A stretch of DNA of 64,000 bases from Myxococcales bacterium (lineage in GTDB: Bacteria; Myxococcota; Polyangia; Nannocystales; Nannocystaceae), in the NCBI GenBank assembly GCA_016793465.1, contig JAEUJW010000060.1:1-64000 (forward strand), written 5' to 3'. A program made the translations under genes and the position numbers. The notes under the pieces were generated by a model, which was not told the origin of the DNA, searched no databases, and worked only from the letters and a program-made list of their open reading frames with translations. This document shows, piece after piece, positions 1 to 12,168 of the stretch (position 1 is its first letter; every line of letters starts with the position of its first letter).

Positions 1-1212
<1,212 letters not shown>

Positions 1213-1517
1213 TAAATGCCGTTCCTGAGCGGCTGCGCCGAATAGCCCGGGGCCGACCGGGTTGCAAGCCCGCGATGCTGGAGAGGGGGCCGGCGAGGGC
1301 ACGGGGCGGGGTCCGTCGCGGGTGACCGAGCTCATGCGCGGCCGTGCCGGCGGCCGCGGGCGGGGGAGATCGGCCGGGGATGGGCGGGCACGGCGGACGC
1401 ACCCGGCCCGCGGGCTGCGGGCCCTGCGGCGCCTGGCGGGGCTGGACGGCTGGCCGGCGCCGCGGCGGCGCGAACGCCCGGGTTCCGGGGTCGGGCGGGA
1501 TCCCGGACGATCGGGCG
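1213..1517. other. Divergent intergenic spacer
   Basis: This 305-bp GC-rich spacer lies between typA and the lipoprotein gene and must hold both promoters. No convincing -10/-35 pair, hairpin with T-run or RNA gene is visible, and short reading frames here look like GC-driven noise. Confidence 0.4.
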
Positions 1518-3794
<2,277 letters not shown>

Positions 3795-3884
3795 CGGCGC
3801 GCGCCGCGACCGTTGCCCCCGGCGCAACGATGCGTTGCGCCCCGGGGGGCTCCCGGGCGGCCGTTTCGGGCACACTGTGGGGCG

Positions 3885-5036
3885 ATGCGGACGACGGACG
3901 ACGGGATGACACGACGCGCGCTGCTCGCCGGGATCGCCGGCGCGGCGGCGGGGCTGCCGGGGTGCGTCGTCGCCGCGCCCGCGGAGAACGATATGCGAGA
4001 CGCCCGTCAACCAGATGTCGAAGTGGATGTGGTGACCTCGGTGCAGCCGCTCGGCGCGCCGCCGTGGGACACGCTCGACCCGTTCCTGTTCTGCGTGCAC
4101 CACGACGACGCGTACCCGGCCGGCGACGAGCGCATGGGCCCGCGCGCGTCGCTGGCGGGCCGCCGCATCGGCAGCGACTTCGCCGGCAAGGACGGCTGGC
4201 GCATGTACCACGGGGACGTGATCCCGGGCTTCCCCCAGCACCCGCACCGCGGGTTCGAGACGGTGACGGTGACCCGCCGCGGGTTCATCGACCACTCCGA
4301 CTCGCTCGGCGCGACGGCCCGCTACGGCGCGGGCGACGTGCAGTGGCTGACCGCCGGCGCGGGCATCCAGCACGCGGAGATGTTCCCGCTGATCGAGCGC
4401 GAGCGAGACAACCCGCTCGAGCTGTTCCAGATCTGGCTCAACCTGCCGCGGGCCGACAAGATGGCCGAGCCGCGCTTCGCCATGCTGTGGCGCGAGACCA
4501 TCCCGACGGTGGCCCACACCGACGCGGCCGGGCGCGCGACCCAGATCACGGTGATCGCGGGGCAGCTCGGCGAGGCGCGCCCGCCGGCGCCTCCGCCGAG
4601 CTCGTGGGCGGCCCGCGCCGCGGCGGACCTGGCGATCTGGTCGATCGTGATGGCGCCCGGGGCCGAGTGGACGCTGCCGGCCGCGCAGGCCGGGACGGAC
4701 CGCATGCTGTACGCGTTCCGCGGCGACGGGCTCGCGCTCGGGCCGCGGGCGCTGCCGGGCGGGTCGTCGGCGCGGCTGCGCGGCGCGGCGACGACGCTGC
4801 GCAACGGGCCGACGACGAGCGAGCTGCTGCTGCTGCAGGGGCGGCCGATCGGCGAGCCGGTGGCGGCGCACGGGCCGTTCGTGATGAACACGCGGGCGGA
4901 GATCGTGCAGGCGTTCGACGACTACCAGCGCACGCAGTTCGGCGGCTGGCCGTGGAGCAGCCGCGGGCCGGCGCACCCGCGGGAGGCGGGGCGCTTCGCG
5001 GTGCACGCGGACGGGCGGACCGAGCGCGTCGGGTGA
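3885..5036 (+). CDS. Pirin family protein with Tat/lipoprotein-like signal
   Basis: The 383-residue product is a bicupin of the pirin family; known members bind iron and some have quercetinase activity. The metal ligands are visible: H119 and H121 in QHPHRGFET, H163 and E165 in GIQHAEMFP. The N-terminus has a twin-arginine-like TRRALLAG followed by a hydrophobic stretch ending in L-P-G-C (about res 27), suggesting Tat export of a lipoprotein, which is unusual for pirins. ATG 3885 was chosen; ATG 3906, directly before TRRALL, is equally plausible. Its only close neighbour is the upstream lipoprotein gene. A second, unexported pirin lies at 13146. Confidence 0.88.
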   Translation: MRTTDDGMTRRALLAGIAGAAAGLPGCVVAAPAENDMRDARQPDVEVDVVTSVQPLGAPPWDTLDPFLFCVHHDDAYPAGDERMGPRASLAGRRIGSDFAGKDGWRMYHGDVIPGFPQHPHRGFETVTVTRRGFIDHSDSLGATARYGAGDVQWLTAGAGIQHAEMFPLIERERDNPLELFQIWLNLPRADKMAEPRFAMLWRETIPTVAHTDAAGRATQITVIAGQLGEARPPAPPPSSWAARAAADLAIWSIVMAPGAEWTLPAAQAGTDRMLYAFRGDGLALGPRALPGGSSARLRGAATTLRNGPTTSELLLLQGRPIGEPVAAHGPFVMNTRAEIVQAFDDYQRTQFGGWPWSSRGPAHPREAGRFAVHADGRTERVG

Positions 5037-5148
5037 CACGGTCGGGGGTACGCTCGTCGCTCGTCGACCGAGGGCCGCGTCGTCGGTGCCTCGCTCGTCG
5101 ACGCAAGGGCGTCGCGTGAGCGGGAGGGTCGGCGCCGCCCGGGCGGAG

Positions 5149-5192
5149 TTGGCCGATCGGACAGGTCGCGGAGGCTGGCCGAACGGTCAGGT
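5149..5192. repeat. Two copies of dispersed palindrome (ACCTGTCC-N4-GGACAGGT type)
   Basis: Copies at 5149-5166 and 5175-5192 read TTGGCCGATCGGACAGGT and CTGGCCGAACGGTCAGGT. The second overlaps the TGA stop of the minus-strand gene ending at 5187. Related copies occur at 13849, 16843, 18277, 26860, 26920, 27072, 29368 and 55855. Confidence 0.6.
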
Positions 5193-6212
5193 GAAGAGGA
5201 TGACCAGCACCGGGAACAGCAGCACGAGCGCGATGAGGATCGCGGCCCACCTCGGGATGGCGGGCTTGGCCGCCGGGGGCGCGGGCGGGGCGTAGGCGGC
5301 CTGTTCGGGCTCGGGGGCGCGCGGGGCGGCGGCCGGGGTGGGTTCGGCGGCCGGGGGGTCGACCGAGACCTTGACGAGCCAGCGGTGGTGCTCGCGGCCG
5401 GGGTGGGTGTCGGTGCGGTGGAGGGCGCCGGTGCTCAGGTTGAGCTTGTTGCCGTCGCCCTGGTCCATGCCGACGGCGAGCCAGGGGGCTGGCCCGAAGG
5501 CCAGGCCGGTGATCTTGCGGTCGACGTAGCGCAGCTGGCCGACGCTGTCGCGGCTCGGCCAGGCGAGCACGATCATGAGGTCGTCGCCGAGGCCGAGGGC
5601 GATGCGATCGCCGGCCTGCGAGGCGGCGACGCCGGTGACGGGCATGCCGTCGGGCGCGTTGGTGAGGTGGTGCAGCGCGCCGTCGACCAGGCGCACCAGC
5701 TTCTTGGCGGTGGCGAGGATCCAGAAGCCCTGGCTGTTCCACGCGGCGGCGACGGCGGGGCCCTCGAGGCGGATGGTGCGGAGGAGGCGGCCCTGGCTGT
5801 CGAACTCGCCGGCCTGGCCGTCGGCGGCGGCGACCAGCATGCGGCCGTCGCCGGCGAAGGCGACGGCGCGGGCGTGCGGCAGGGCCAGCTTGACGCCCGG
5901 GCCGCTGCGCGTCAGCACCAGGCCGCCGTCGTCGGTGGCGAGCAGGAGGTCGCCCTTGCTCGAGACGGCGACGGCGTGGACCTGGGCGCCGGCGTCGGCG
6001 CGGGCGAGCTCGCGGTCGCTCCTGGGGTCGTTCCACGTCGCTCTGCCGCCGCGGTCGACGACGATCACGGCGCCGGCGGCCGCGCCGACGCCGGCGATCG
6101 GGGCGTCGAGCGTGCGCCGCCACAGCGGGCCCTCGGACGGGCCGTCGTGGACGAGCAGCTCGGCGCCGTCGGTCAGGACGATGGTGGAGCCGGCGGTGTC
6201 GTAGGCGATCAT
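5187..6212 (-). CDS. Tail-anchored beta-propeller-like protein
   Basis: The 341-residue product is unassigned. Most of it (res 5-265) has repeating GAxxxVVDxGG / AVSSKGDLLLATDDGG / VAFAGDGRMLVAAADG units typical of WD40/PQQ-like propeller blades. A Pro/Ala-rich linker (about 285-320) precedes a single C-terminal hydrophobic helix (IPRWAAILIALVLLFPVLVI) and no signal peptide is seen. It is therefore probably a cytosolic propeller anchored to the inner membrane by its tail. The spacing to the lipid kinase upstream is 82 bp on the same strand. The stop codon sits inside a dispersed palindromic repeat. It may be a scaffold; no enzymatic motif is visible. Confidence 0.7.
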   Translation of the reverse strand: MIAYDTAGSTIVLTDGAELLVHDGPSEGPLWRRTLDAPIAGVGAAAGAVIVVDRGGRATWNDPRSDRELARADAGAQVHAVAVSSKGDLLLATDDGGLVLTRSGPGVKLALPHARAVAFAGDGRMLVAAADGQAGEFDSQGRLLRTIRLEGPAVAAAWNSQGFWILATAKKLVRLVDGALHHLTNAPDGMPVTGVAASQAGDRIALGLGDDLMIVLAWPSRDSVGQLRYVDRKITGLAFGPAPWLAVGMDQGDGNKLNLSTGALHRTDTHPGREHHRWLVKVSVDPPAAEPTPAAAPRAPEPEQAAYAPPAPPAAKPAIPRWAAILIALVLLFPVLVILFT

Positions 6213-6294
6213 GGCGCGCCGATAACACGGTCGCGCGGAGCTGCCAAGGGCATCCGCGCGGGGCGCCCGGAACGGCGATCCGCGCGGCGGCGGG

Positions 6295-7332
6295 TCAGTT
6301 CGAGAGCGTCGGGATGCGCAGGGCCGGGCCGAGCGAGAGCTCGAGGCGGCCGAGGCCGAAGAACTGCTCGCCGTCGATCACGGGGCCGAGCGGCTCGCCG
6401 GAGTCGGCGACGATCGAGACCTTGCGGGCCCGGTCGTCGAACACCTGCTTGCCGAGGATCGGGGTGCCGAGGAAGATGTTGGGCACGTTGCAGACCACGC
6501 CGATGGGGGACATCGACATGGCCTGGAAGTGCAGCACGCCGCCCTCGCGCGCGTGGCGGAAGCAGCGGACGACGCCGGCGAGGTTGATGTCGATGGCGCC
6601 GACCTGCATCGAGGCGAAGGCGGTGAACGGCAGGCGCTGGCCGTCGACCTCGACGTGGGCGCGGGTCGGGCGGAAGAAGTCGGTGGCGAGGTCCTCGGGC
6701 AGGAAGCGGCGCAGCGGCGGGGCGTAGCGGTGCAGCAGGGCGCTGCCGGCCGCGCCGCCGATCACGCCGGCGATGGCGAGGGCGCCGCGCTCCTTCGGGA
6801 GGGCGTAGAAGCGGTCGAAGAACGCCCGCGCGACCCCGCCGAGGGCCATGGCCAGGCCGATGCGGTCGAACTGCGGGGCGCCGCCGCCGTCCGCGGTCGG
6901 CGCGCCGGTGGCCCGGCAGGTGTCGATGGTGATGGTGTTGATCGGGGTGTCGTGCTCGAGGCGACCGACGAGGCGGCGCACGATCGAGTCGGCGTCGCCC
7001 CGCAGGCCGGCCTTGCGGGCCACGAAGTCGACGGTGCCGCCGTTGGTCGGCACGACGATCGGCAGGTCGACCGGCTGACCCGCGGGCGTGCGCTGCTTGA
7101 CGACCGCGTAGAGGCTGTTGAGCACCCAGTGCAGGGTGCCGTCGCCGCCGTCGCAGACCCAGTACTTGCAGCCCTCGTCGAGCAGCTCGCCGACGACGCG
7201 CGGGAGGTCGTCGATCGACTCGGTCTCACAGACGACGCCGTGGTGGCCGACGGCCTGCTCGAGGCTGCGACGACGGCCGGGGCGGCGGTAGTTCTTCTTC
7301 GAGTTCGGGTTGGTGATCACGCCGACTTGCAT
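6295..7332 (-). CDS. Diacylglycerol kinase-catalytic-domain lipid kinase (YegS/LCB5-like)
   Basis: The 345-residue product has the nucleotide-binding signature CDGGDGTLHWVLN (GGDGT at res 62-66) after an N-terminal VITNPNSKK strand, as in bacterial lipid kinases of the DagK/YegS/sphingosine-kinase fold. The middle and C-terminal parts contain a beta-sandwich half ending DGEQFF...LELSLGPALRIP, matching the family layout and length (300-350). It would phosphorylate a lipid head group such as diacylglycerol at the membrane; the substrate cannot be read from sequence. ATG 7332 is preceded by a perfect 8-bp inverted repeat at 7361-7382. It is probably transcribed alone or with the propeller gene downstream. 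Confidence 0.88.
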   Translation of the reverse strand: MQVGVITNPNSKKNYRRPGRRRSLEQAVGHHGVVCETESIDDLPRVVGELLDEGCKYWVCDGGDGTLHWVLNSLYAVVKQRTPAGQPVDLPIVVPTNGGTVDFVARKAGLRGDADSIVRRLVGRLEHDTPINTITIDTCRATGAPTADGGGAPQFDRIGLAMALGGVARAFFDRFYALPKERGALAIAGVIGGAAGSALLHRYAPPLRRFLPEDLATDFFRPTRAHVEVDGQRLPFTAFASMQVGAIDINLAGVVRCFRHAREGGVLHFQAMSMSPIGVVCNVPNIFLGTPILGKQVFDDRARKVSIVADSGEPLGPVIDGEQFFGLGRLELSLGPALRIPTLSN

Positions 7333-7360
7333 CGCGACGCTCCGGCGGCCTGTAGGTGAC

Positions 7361-7382
7361 CGCGACGTGAACATACGTCGCG
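7361..7382. promoter_or_regulatory. Perfect 8-bp inverted repeat upstream of lipid kinase
   Basis: CGCGACGT (7361-7368), loop GAACAT, ACGTCGCG (7375-7382), 28 bp upstream of the kinase ATG. It could be an operator or a 5'-leader hairpin. Confidence 0.4.
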
Positions 7383-7397
7383 GGTGGCAGTCTCCGC

Positions 7398-7436
7398 AAA
7401 GAAAAGCTGCGGCGCTGTTTTGTGCCTGAGCGCCGC
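7398..7436 (-). terminator. Candidate intrinsic terminator of PBP4 gene
   Basis: On the minus strand GCGGCGCT pairs perfectly with AGCGCCGC (7429-7436 with 7409-7416) around a 12-nt loop and is followed by the T-rich AGCTTTTCTTT. Confidence 0.55.
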
Positions 7437-7649
7437 GATTCGCGGGTGTGCAGGTGTTTGCGCGGCGCATGTGCCAGCGGCGAACGAACCGCGGGCGCGG
7501 CGTGCAGGCGACGACGCGGCGCGGCCGGATCGGAGCGCGCCGCGTGAGGGATGTCTGCGCCGCGGCGAACGACGTTCGTCGGCGAGTGCCCCGAGCGCGC
7601 GCGCAGGCGGAGCGCGCCGCGTCGCCAACATGGCGCCGCTGACGAGGCG

Positions 7650-9182
7650 TCACGGGCGGGCGGCGACCGCGGCGGCGAGCAGCGCGGCGATCTCGTTCTG
7701 CGCCTGCTTGACGCCCGCGGCCTTCCAGCGGTCGAGCCCGCCGACGAGGATGGCGAACACCACCGGGGTCTTGCCGACGGCGCCGGCGTAACCGGCGAGC
7801 GCCGAGACCTCGTCGAGCGTGCCGGTCTTGGCGCGCACGAACCGCTGGGCGGGGCTGTCCTGCAGGCGGCTGCGCATGGTCCCGTCGGCGCCGGCGATCG
7901 CCAGCGAGGCGAGGAAGTCGCCGGCGATGCGAAAGTCGCGGTGCACGCGGACGAGCAGCCCGGCGAGCTGCGCCGCGGTGACGCGGTTGGTGTCGTAGAG
8001 GCCGCTGCCGTTGGTCATCGAGAAGCCGGCGGTGGCGAGGCCCTGCTCGGCGAGCCAGGCGTGCACGCGCTGCAGGCCGCCGGCGTAGGTCTGCGGGGTG
8101 GCGGGGTCGAGCGTCTTCAGGATGTGCTCGGCCATGTAGTTGTTCGACAGCTTGTTGACGCTGCGCACGAGCACGCTCAGCGGCTGCGAGCGGACGATGG
8201 CCAGGCGGGTGGCGTCGCCCGGCACGGCGGCGAGCTTGATCGTCGGCTTGCCGAGCTTGATCCCGCGGTGCTGGAGGACGAGCTTGAAGACTTCGGCGGT
8301 GTACTCGGCGGGGTGGGTGACGGGGTAGCGGTACTCGGCGGGCTCGGCGTCGAGGCCGATCGTGCCGCTGAGCTTCAGGGTCAGCTCGTGGCCCTTGTCG
8401 GCCGGCACCAGCGAGACGCCGAGCCTGGCGCGCGCGCCCTCGGCGGTGGTCGCGGTGGTCTCGAGCTTGATCGAGGGGACCGGCGGATCGATGGCGGCGA
8501 GCGCGGGCTCGCCGCTGGCCTTGCCGGCCCGCACGAGCACCACGAACGTGCCGAAGTTGACCGAGAGGGCGCCGCCGGGGCTGCGGTAGGCGACGAGCTC
8601 CTCCTTCTGTTCGAACCCGGGGGGCAGCTGGTCGCGGTCGAACAGGGTGGTGTCGAGCACGAGGCCGCCGGTGACCCGCGTGATGCCGAGGGCCCGCAGG
8701 TCGCTGGCGAGCTGGTAGAGGTCGGCGGTGACGAGGGCCGGGTCGCCGCCGCCGCGCAGGTAGAGGTCGCCGTCGACGGTGTTGCCCTTCAGCGTCTTCT
8801 TGGCGACGTAGACGCGGGTGACGTAGCGGTGCTCCGGGCCGAGCAGGGCCAGGGCCGCGGCGGTGGTCACGAGCTTGATGTTGCTGGCGGGGTTGAGGGC
8901 GACGTCGGGGTTGCGGCTGTAGAGGACGGCGCCGGTCGCGAGGTCGACGGCCTGCACGCCGATGGTCGCGCCGGTCAGGGCCTTGGCGGCGAGGATCGCG
9001 TCGATGCGGGGCTTCAGGTCGGCCGGGTCGAGGGAGGGCGGGGCGACGGCGGCGGGGGCCGCGGCGGGGGCGGCGAGCGCGACGTCGGTGGCCGGTGCGG
9101 CCAGCGCGGACGGGGCGAGCAAGACGGACGCGAGGAGGGCCAGGCCCTGGCGGACCCGGGGTCCGTGAAGCCGACGGTGCAC
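7650..9182 (-). CDS. dacB: D-alanyl-D-alanine carboxypeptidase/endopeptidase, PBP4 family (peptidase S13)
   Basis: The 510-residue product is a periplasmic peptidoglycan-trimming DD-peptidase. GTG 9182 begins a signal peptide (LALLASVLLAPSALAA, cleavage near res 29). The three penicillin-binding motifs are present: SxxK at S100-K103 (PASNIKL), SxN at 346-348 (LSNNYMAE) and KTG at 452-454 (RAKTGTLDE). Length and the large insertion between SxxK and SxN fit class C PBP4 enzymes. An Ala/Pro-rich linker follows the signal peptide. It is divergent from the metalloprotease gene at 9248. DacB is the closest known name; whether it is mainly a carboxypeptidase or an endopeptidase cannot be read here. 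Confidence 0.93.
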   Translation of the reverse strand: MHRRLHGPRVRQGLALLASVLLAPSALAAPATDVALAAPAAAPAAVAPPSLDPADLKPRIDAILAAKALTGATIGVQAVDLATGAVLYSRNPDVALNPASNIKLVTTAAALALLGPEHRYVTRVYVAKKTLKGNTVDGDLYLRGGGDPALVTADLYQLASDLRALGITRVTGGLVLDTTLFDRDQLPPGFEQKEELVAYRSPGGALSVNFGTFVVLVRAGKASGEPALAAIDPPVPSIKLETTATTAEGARARLGVSLVPADKGHELTLKLSGTIGLDAEPAEYRYPVTHPAEYTAEVFKLVLQHRGIKLGKPTIKLAAVPGDATRLAIVRSQPLSVLVRSVNKLSNNYMAEHILKTLDPATPQTYAGGLQRVHAWLAEQGLATAGFSMTNGSGLYDTNRVTAAQLAGLLVRVHRDFRIAGDFLASLAIAGADGTMRSRLQDSPAQRFVRAKTGTLDEVSALAGYAGAVGKTPVVFAILVGGLDRWKAAGVKQAQNEIAALLAAAVAARP

Positions 9183-9235
9183 CCTCCATCCCTACCCGGG
9201 CGGCGGCCCGCCGCCAATTTTTAGTGGGTTTGCGA

Positions 9236-9241
9236 TATGCT
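9236..9241 (+). promoter_or_regulatory. -10 element of likely leaderless promoter (metalloprotease)
   Basis: TATGCT lies 6 nt before GTG 9248, so transcription would begin at or next to the start codon. It is one of a set of TANNNT hexamers in this window. A hairpin plus five T's (9199-9222) lies just upstream. Confidence 0.5.
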
Positions 9242-9247
9242 GGCGGG

Positions 9248-11515
9248 GTGACGCGCGGACGCGGGACATGGCTCGGAGCGGCCCTGGTCGGTTGCCTGGC
9301 GCTGCCGGGGCCGGCGCGCGCGGGCGAGGACGTGCGGGCGCTGCTCCGCGTGGCCTCGGAGCGGGTGGTGCCGCTCAGCGCGCGCTCGGGGGCCGAGGGG
9401 CGGGGGTTCGCCAAGGAGGTCCGCCATCGCGGGTTCTCGCTGCACGGGCTGCCGGTGCGCGGGGCCTACGCGACGGTGCTGGACGGCGAGGTCGTCTCGG
9501 AGTCGCTGCCGCGCGAGCCGCCCGAGCTGCTGCCGGCGCAGGCGGCGGTCACGGCGAGCGAGGCGCGGCTGCTCGCGCACGCGCACGCGAACATGGTCGC
9601 GGGCGTGCCGGTGCCGGCGGCCGAGCAGGACGGCGAGCTGGTCTACCTGACGATCCTGGGGGTGCCGGTGCTGGCCTACCAGGTCGAGATGCCGCTGACG
9701 CTGGCCGGCGAGGAGCCGAGCCGCAAGACCGTCTGGGTCTCGGCGAACAGCGGGATCGTGCTCGACGAGTGGGAGCACGTGCGCTCGTCGAAGGCGCGGG
9801 TGTTCCTCAACAACCCGGCGGTCACGCCGGACCCGGTCGAGGTCACGTTCTCGGGCCTCCACGCCGAGGGGCCCGGGGTGCCGATGAACGGCGACCGCGT
9901 GCTGTCGTTCGGCTGCGCGCTCGAGGACCCGGGGGGCGAGCCGGTGCCGTGGTACGAGGAGGGCAAGTGCTGGCCGGTGCAGACGGCGCTCAGCGACGAG
10001 AACGGCGACTACTTCGTGCCGCTGCCGAACATCCTCCACCCGGACGACAACCGCGACGGCGACGACGCGTACGCCGAGGTCTCGATGTACTGGCACGCCG
10101 AGCGGTTCGTCGACCAGATGAAGAAGGAGGGCGTCGACGAGTTCAAGTGCGACGTGTCGACGATGTGGGCCAACTACCGCACGCCGAAGCTGTCGCCGTC
10201 GTACCCCGACCTGCCGTACACGCCGCTCAACAACGCCTACTGGACCAACACCTGCGACCCCGAGGACGGGGCGACGATGATCTTCGGCCAGGGCAGCGAC
10301 GTCGACTTCGGCTACGACGGCGAGGTCGTGTACCACGAGCTCGGCCACGGCATGGTCTCGCTGCTGACGCCGGAGGGGCTCGGGCGCCGGCGCGAGCGCC
10401 CGGACGGGCTGGTCGCCGACGCCGGCGGGATCAACGAGGCGGTCGCCGACTACTTCTCGGTCATGGTGGCCAACGACCCGGAGCTCGGCGACTACGTGGC
10501 CCGCTTCTGGCCGGGCTACGGCTCGTCGATCCGCTCGGCGGAGAACAAGAAGTCGTGCCCCGACGACCTCGTCGGGCAGGTCCACAACGACGGCGAGCCG
10601 CTGATGGCGGCGCTGTGGGCCGCGCGCAAGCGGGTCGGCCAGGACAAGCTCGACCCGCTGGTCATCGAGATGCTGACGCGCCTGCCGGCCGACGCGGACC
10701 TCGAGACCGCGGCGTGGACGCTCTACGACCTGGCCAACGAGGAGTTCGGCGCGGGTCGCTGGACCGAGACCGACCTCGAGTTCCTGGTGCGGGCGTTCGA
10801 CGAGCGCGGGCTCTACGAGTGCGAGCGGGTGATCGAGGAGCCGTCGGCGGTGGCCGCGGGGCGCAGCATGTACCTGCGGCAGAAGGGCACGGCGGTCACG
10901 CCGTTCTACCCGGGGCCGATGCAGATGCGCGCGGTGGTGCCGGACGGCAGCGACAACCTCATCGTGCAGTTTCGCCTGTCGCGCAACGAGGCGGCGCCGC
11001 CGGACAACCCGACCGGCGTGGTCGTGCTGCTGAAGCGGGCGGACGCGCCGATCGAGTTCAAGTACTCGCTGACGGCGGTCGACAAGGCCAACGGCGGCGC
11101 GGGCAAGCCGTCGGTGCGCGAGGTCGTGGCGGTCGAGGGCGACTGGGACCTCATGCGCGAGGCGAGCCTGCTGGGCTCGACCGACAACCAGCTGGTGATC
11201 CGCGGGTTTCGCCCCGGCGAGGTCGTGTACGTGACGATGGCGACGCTGCTGAGCGGCGAGACGGTGCCGGGCTCGCTGCGCATCGTCAGCGTGCCGCCGG
11301 AGTTCCTCGACGACGGCACGGTCCACGTCGACGTCGACCTCGGCGAGGAGGGCGAGACGGACACCGACACGGACGGCGGCTCGAGCGGCGACTGGACCGA
11401 CCCGGAGGTCGACGAGGAGCAGGCGTCGGCGAGCTGCGCGTGCGACGGAGCGGGGGGGATCGGAGGTACGGCGCTGCTGCTGCCGCTGCTGGCGCTGCGC
11501 CGGAGGCGTCGGTGA
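9248..11515 (+). CDS. Secreted zinc metalloprotease with MYXO-CTERM-like tail
   Basis: The 755-residue product is a predicted extracellular metallopeptidase resembling the thermolysin/fungalysin (M4/M36) group. GTG 9248 gives a signal peptide (TWLGAALVGCLALPGPARA). A propeptide-like region is followed by the zinc motif HELGH (363-367) and a downstream glutamate region GINEAVADYFSV, where the third zinc ligand is expected. The C-terminus has an acidic Asp/Thr linker, then CACDG, a hydrophobic helix and RRRRR, which is the layout of MYXO-CTERM sorting signals. The next gene starts inside its stop codon (GTGA), so expression is coupled to the membrane partner and HTTM genes. The natural substrate is unknown. 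Confidence 0.85.
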   Translation: MTRGRGTWLGAALVGCLALPGPARAGEDVRALLRVASERVVPLSARSGAEGRGFAKEVRHRGFSLHGLPVRGAYATVLDGEVVSESLPREPPELLPAQAAVTASEARLLAHAHANMVAGVPVPAAEQDGELVYLTILGVPVLAYQVEMPLTLAGEEPSRKTVWVSANSGIVLDEWEHVRSSKARVFLNNPAVTPDPVEVTFSGLHAEGPGVPMNGDRVLSFGCALEDPGGEPVPWYEEGKCWPVQTALSDENGDYFVPLPNILHPDDNRDGDDAYAEVSMYWHAERFVDQMKKEGVDEFKCDVSTMWANYRTPKLSPSYPDLPYTPLNNAYWTNTCDPEDGATMIFGQGSDVDFGYDGEVVYHELGHGMVSLLTPEGLGRRRERPDGLVADAGGINEAVADYFSVMVANDPELGDYVARFWPGYGSSIRSAENKKSCPDDLVGQVHNDGEPLMAALWAARKRVGQDKLDPLVIEMLTRLPADADLETAAWTLYDLANEEFGAGRWTETDLEFLVRAFDERGLYECERVIEEPSAVAAGRSMYLRQKGTAVTPFYPGPMQMRAVVPDGSDNLIVQFRLSRNEAAPPDNPTGVVVLLKRADAPIEFKYSLTAVDKANGGAGKPSVREVVAVEGDWDLMREASLLGSTDNQLVIRGFRPGEVVYVTMATLLSGETVPGSLRIVSVPPEFLDDGTVHVDVDLGEEGETDTDTDGGSSGDWTDPEVDEEQASASCACDGAGGIGGTALLLPLLALRRRRR

Positions 11516-12165
11516 GGCCGGGGCTGCGGCGGGCGATCCACACGCTGGTGCCGCTGGCGTTGACGGTGATGATCGTGGCGCCGGTGCTGCCGGCCCCGGC
11601 GGACCGGCTCGGCGCGGCGATCGCGGGCAAGACGCGGGTGATCAGCGTGCTGCAGACGTGGAACATGTACGCGCCCGATCCGCAGCGCTCGCACACCTAC
11701 TTCTCGGTCAAGGCGATGCTGGCCGACGGCACCACGGTGGCGCTCGACGAGGCCGAGCAGGCCGAGCGCGGGTGGGGCCACATCTGGGAGTGGCAGAAGC
11801 GCCGCACCGATATCTGGCGGTTTTACGCCGGGATGAAGCCGGAGGAGCAGAACGTCAACCGCACGTGGTACCTCCGCGGGCTGTGCGTGCGCGAGGAGCG
11901 GGCCCGCGGCGTCGCGCCGGTGCGGCTGGTCTCGGAGCGCGTGCGTCGCCGCTTCACGCCGCCGGACGAGGTGGCCGCGGGGGCGCCGGGGCTCGGCGAG
12001 CCGTCGCGCGCGCACGTGCAGTCGATCAACTGCGCGGACTGGCCGGAGCGGGCGATGATCGCCAACGACCGCATCCGCCGCGGGCTCGAGGCGGCCGACC
12101 CGCGGCCGAAGCTGGGCCCGCGTCCGCCACGAACCCCGCGGGCGCGGCCCGACGCGGCCGGGTGA
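11512..12165 (+). CDS. Membrane-anchored partner protein of HTTM protein
   Basis: The 217-residue protein starts at GTG 11512, overlapping the protease stop (GTGA). One N-terminal membrane segment (LVPLALTVMIVAPVLPAP) leads to a soluble domain containing TWNMYAPDPQRSHTYF and GHIWEWQKRRTDIWRFY, with an Arg/Pro-rich tail. I do not recognise a catalytic motif. Proteins carrying the WxMYAPxP pattern are often found beside HTTM/vitamin-K-carboxylase-like membrane proteins, as here (gene at 12169, 3 bp downstream), so it is probably a subunit or substrate-binding partner. This assignment rests on context. Confidence 0.7.
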   Translation: MRPGLRRAIHTLVPLALTVMIVAPVLPAPADRLGAAIAGKTRVISVLQTWNMYAPDPQRSHTYFSVKAMLADGTTVALDEAEQAERGWGHIWEWQKRRTDIWRFYAGMKPEEQNVNRTWYLRGLCVREERARGVAPVRLVSERVRRRFTPPDEVAAGAPGLGEPSRAHVQSINCADWPERAMIANDRIRRGLEAADPRPKLGPRPPRTPRARPDAAG

Positions 12166-12168
12166 GGC

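Larger units (their letters stand above)
7333..7649. other. Intergenic region between PBP4 and lipid kinase genes
   Basis: This 317-bp gap holds a terminator-like hairpin for the upstream PBP4 gene (7398-7436) and a perfect inverted repeat near the lipid kinase start (7361-7382). The remaining 200 bp shows no credible coding or RNA gene. Confidence 0.6.

Noticed and set aside
9199..9222. Hairpin plus five T's reading as a plus-strand terminator
   Set aside because: It lies between divergent genes, so no plus-strand gene ends there. It may block stray transcription, but a terminator call is not supported by gene layout.
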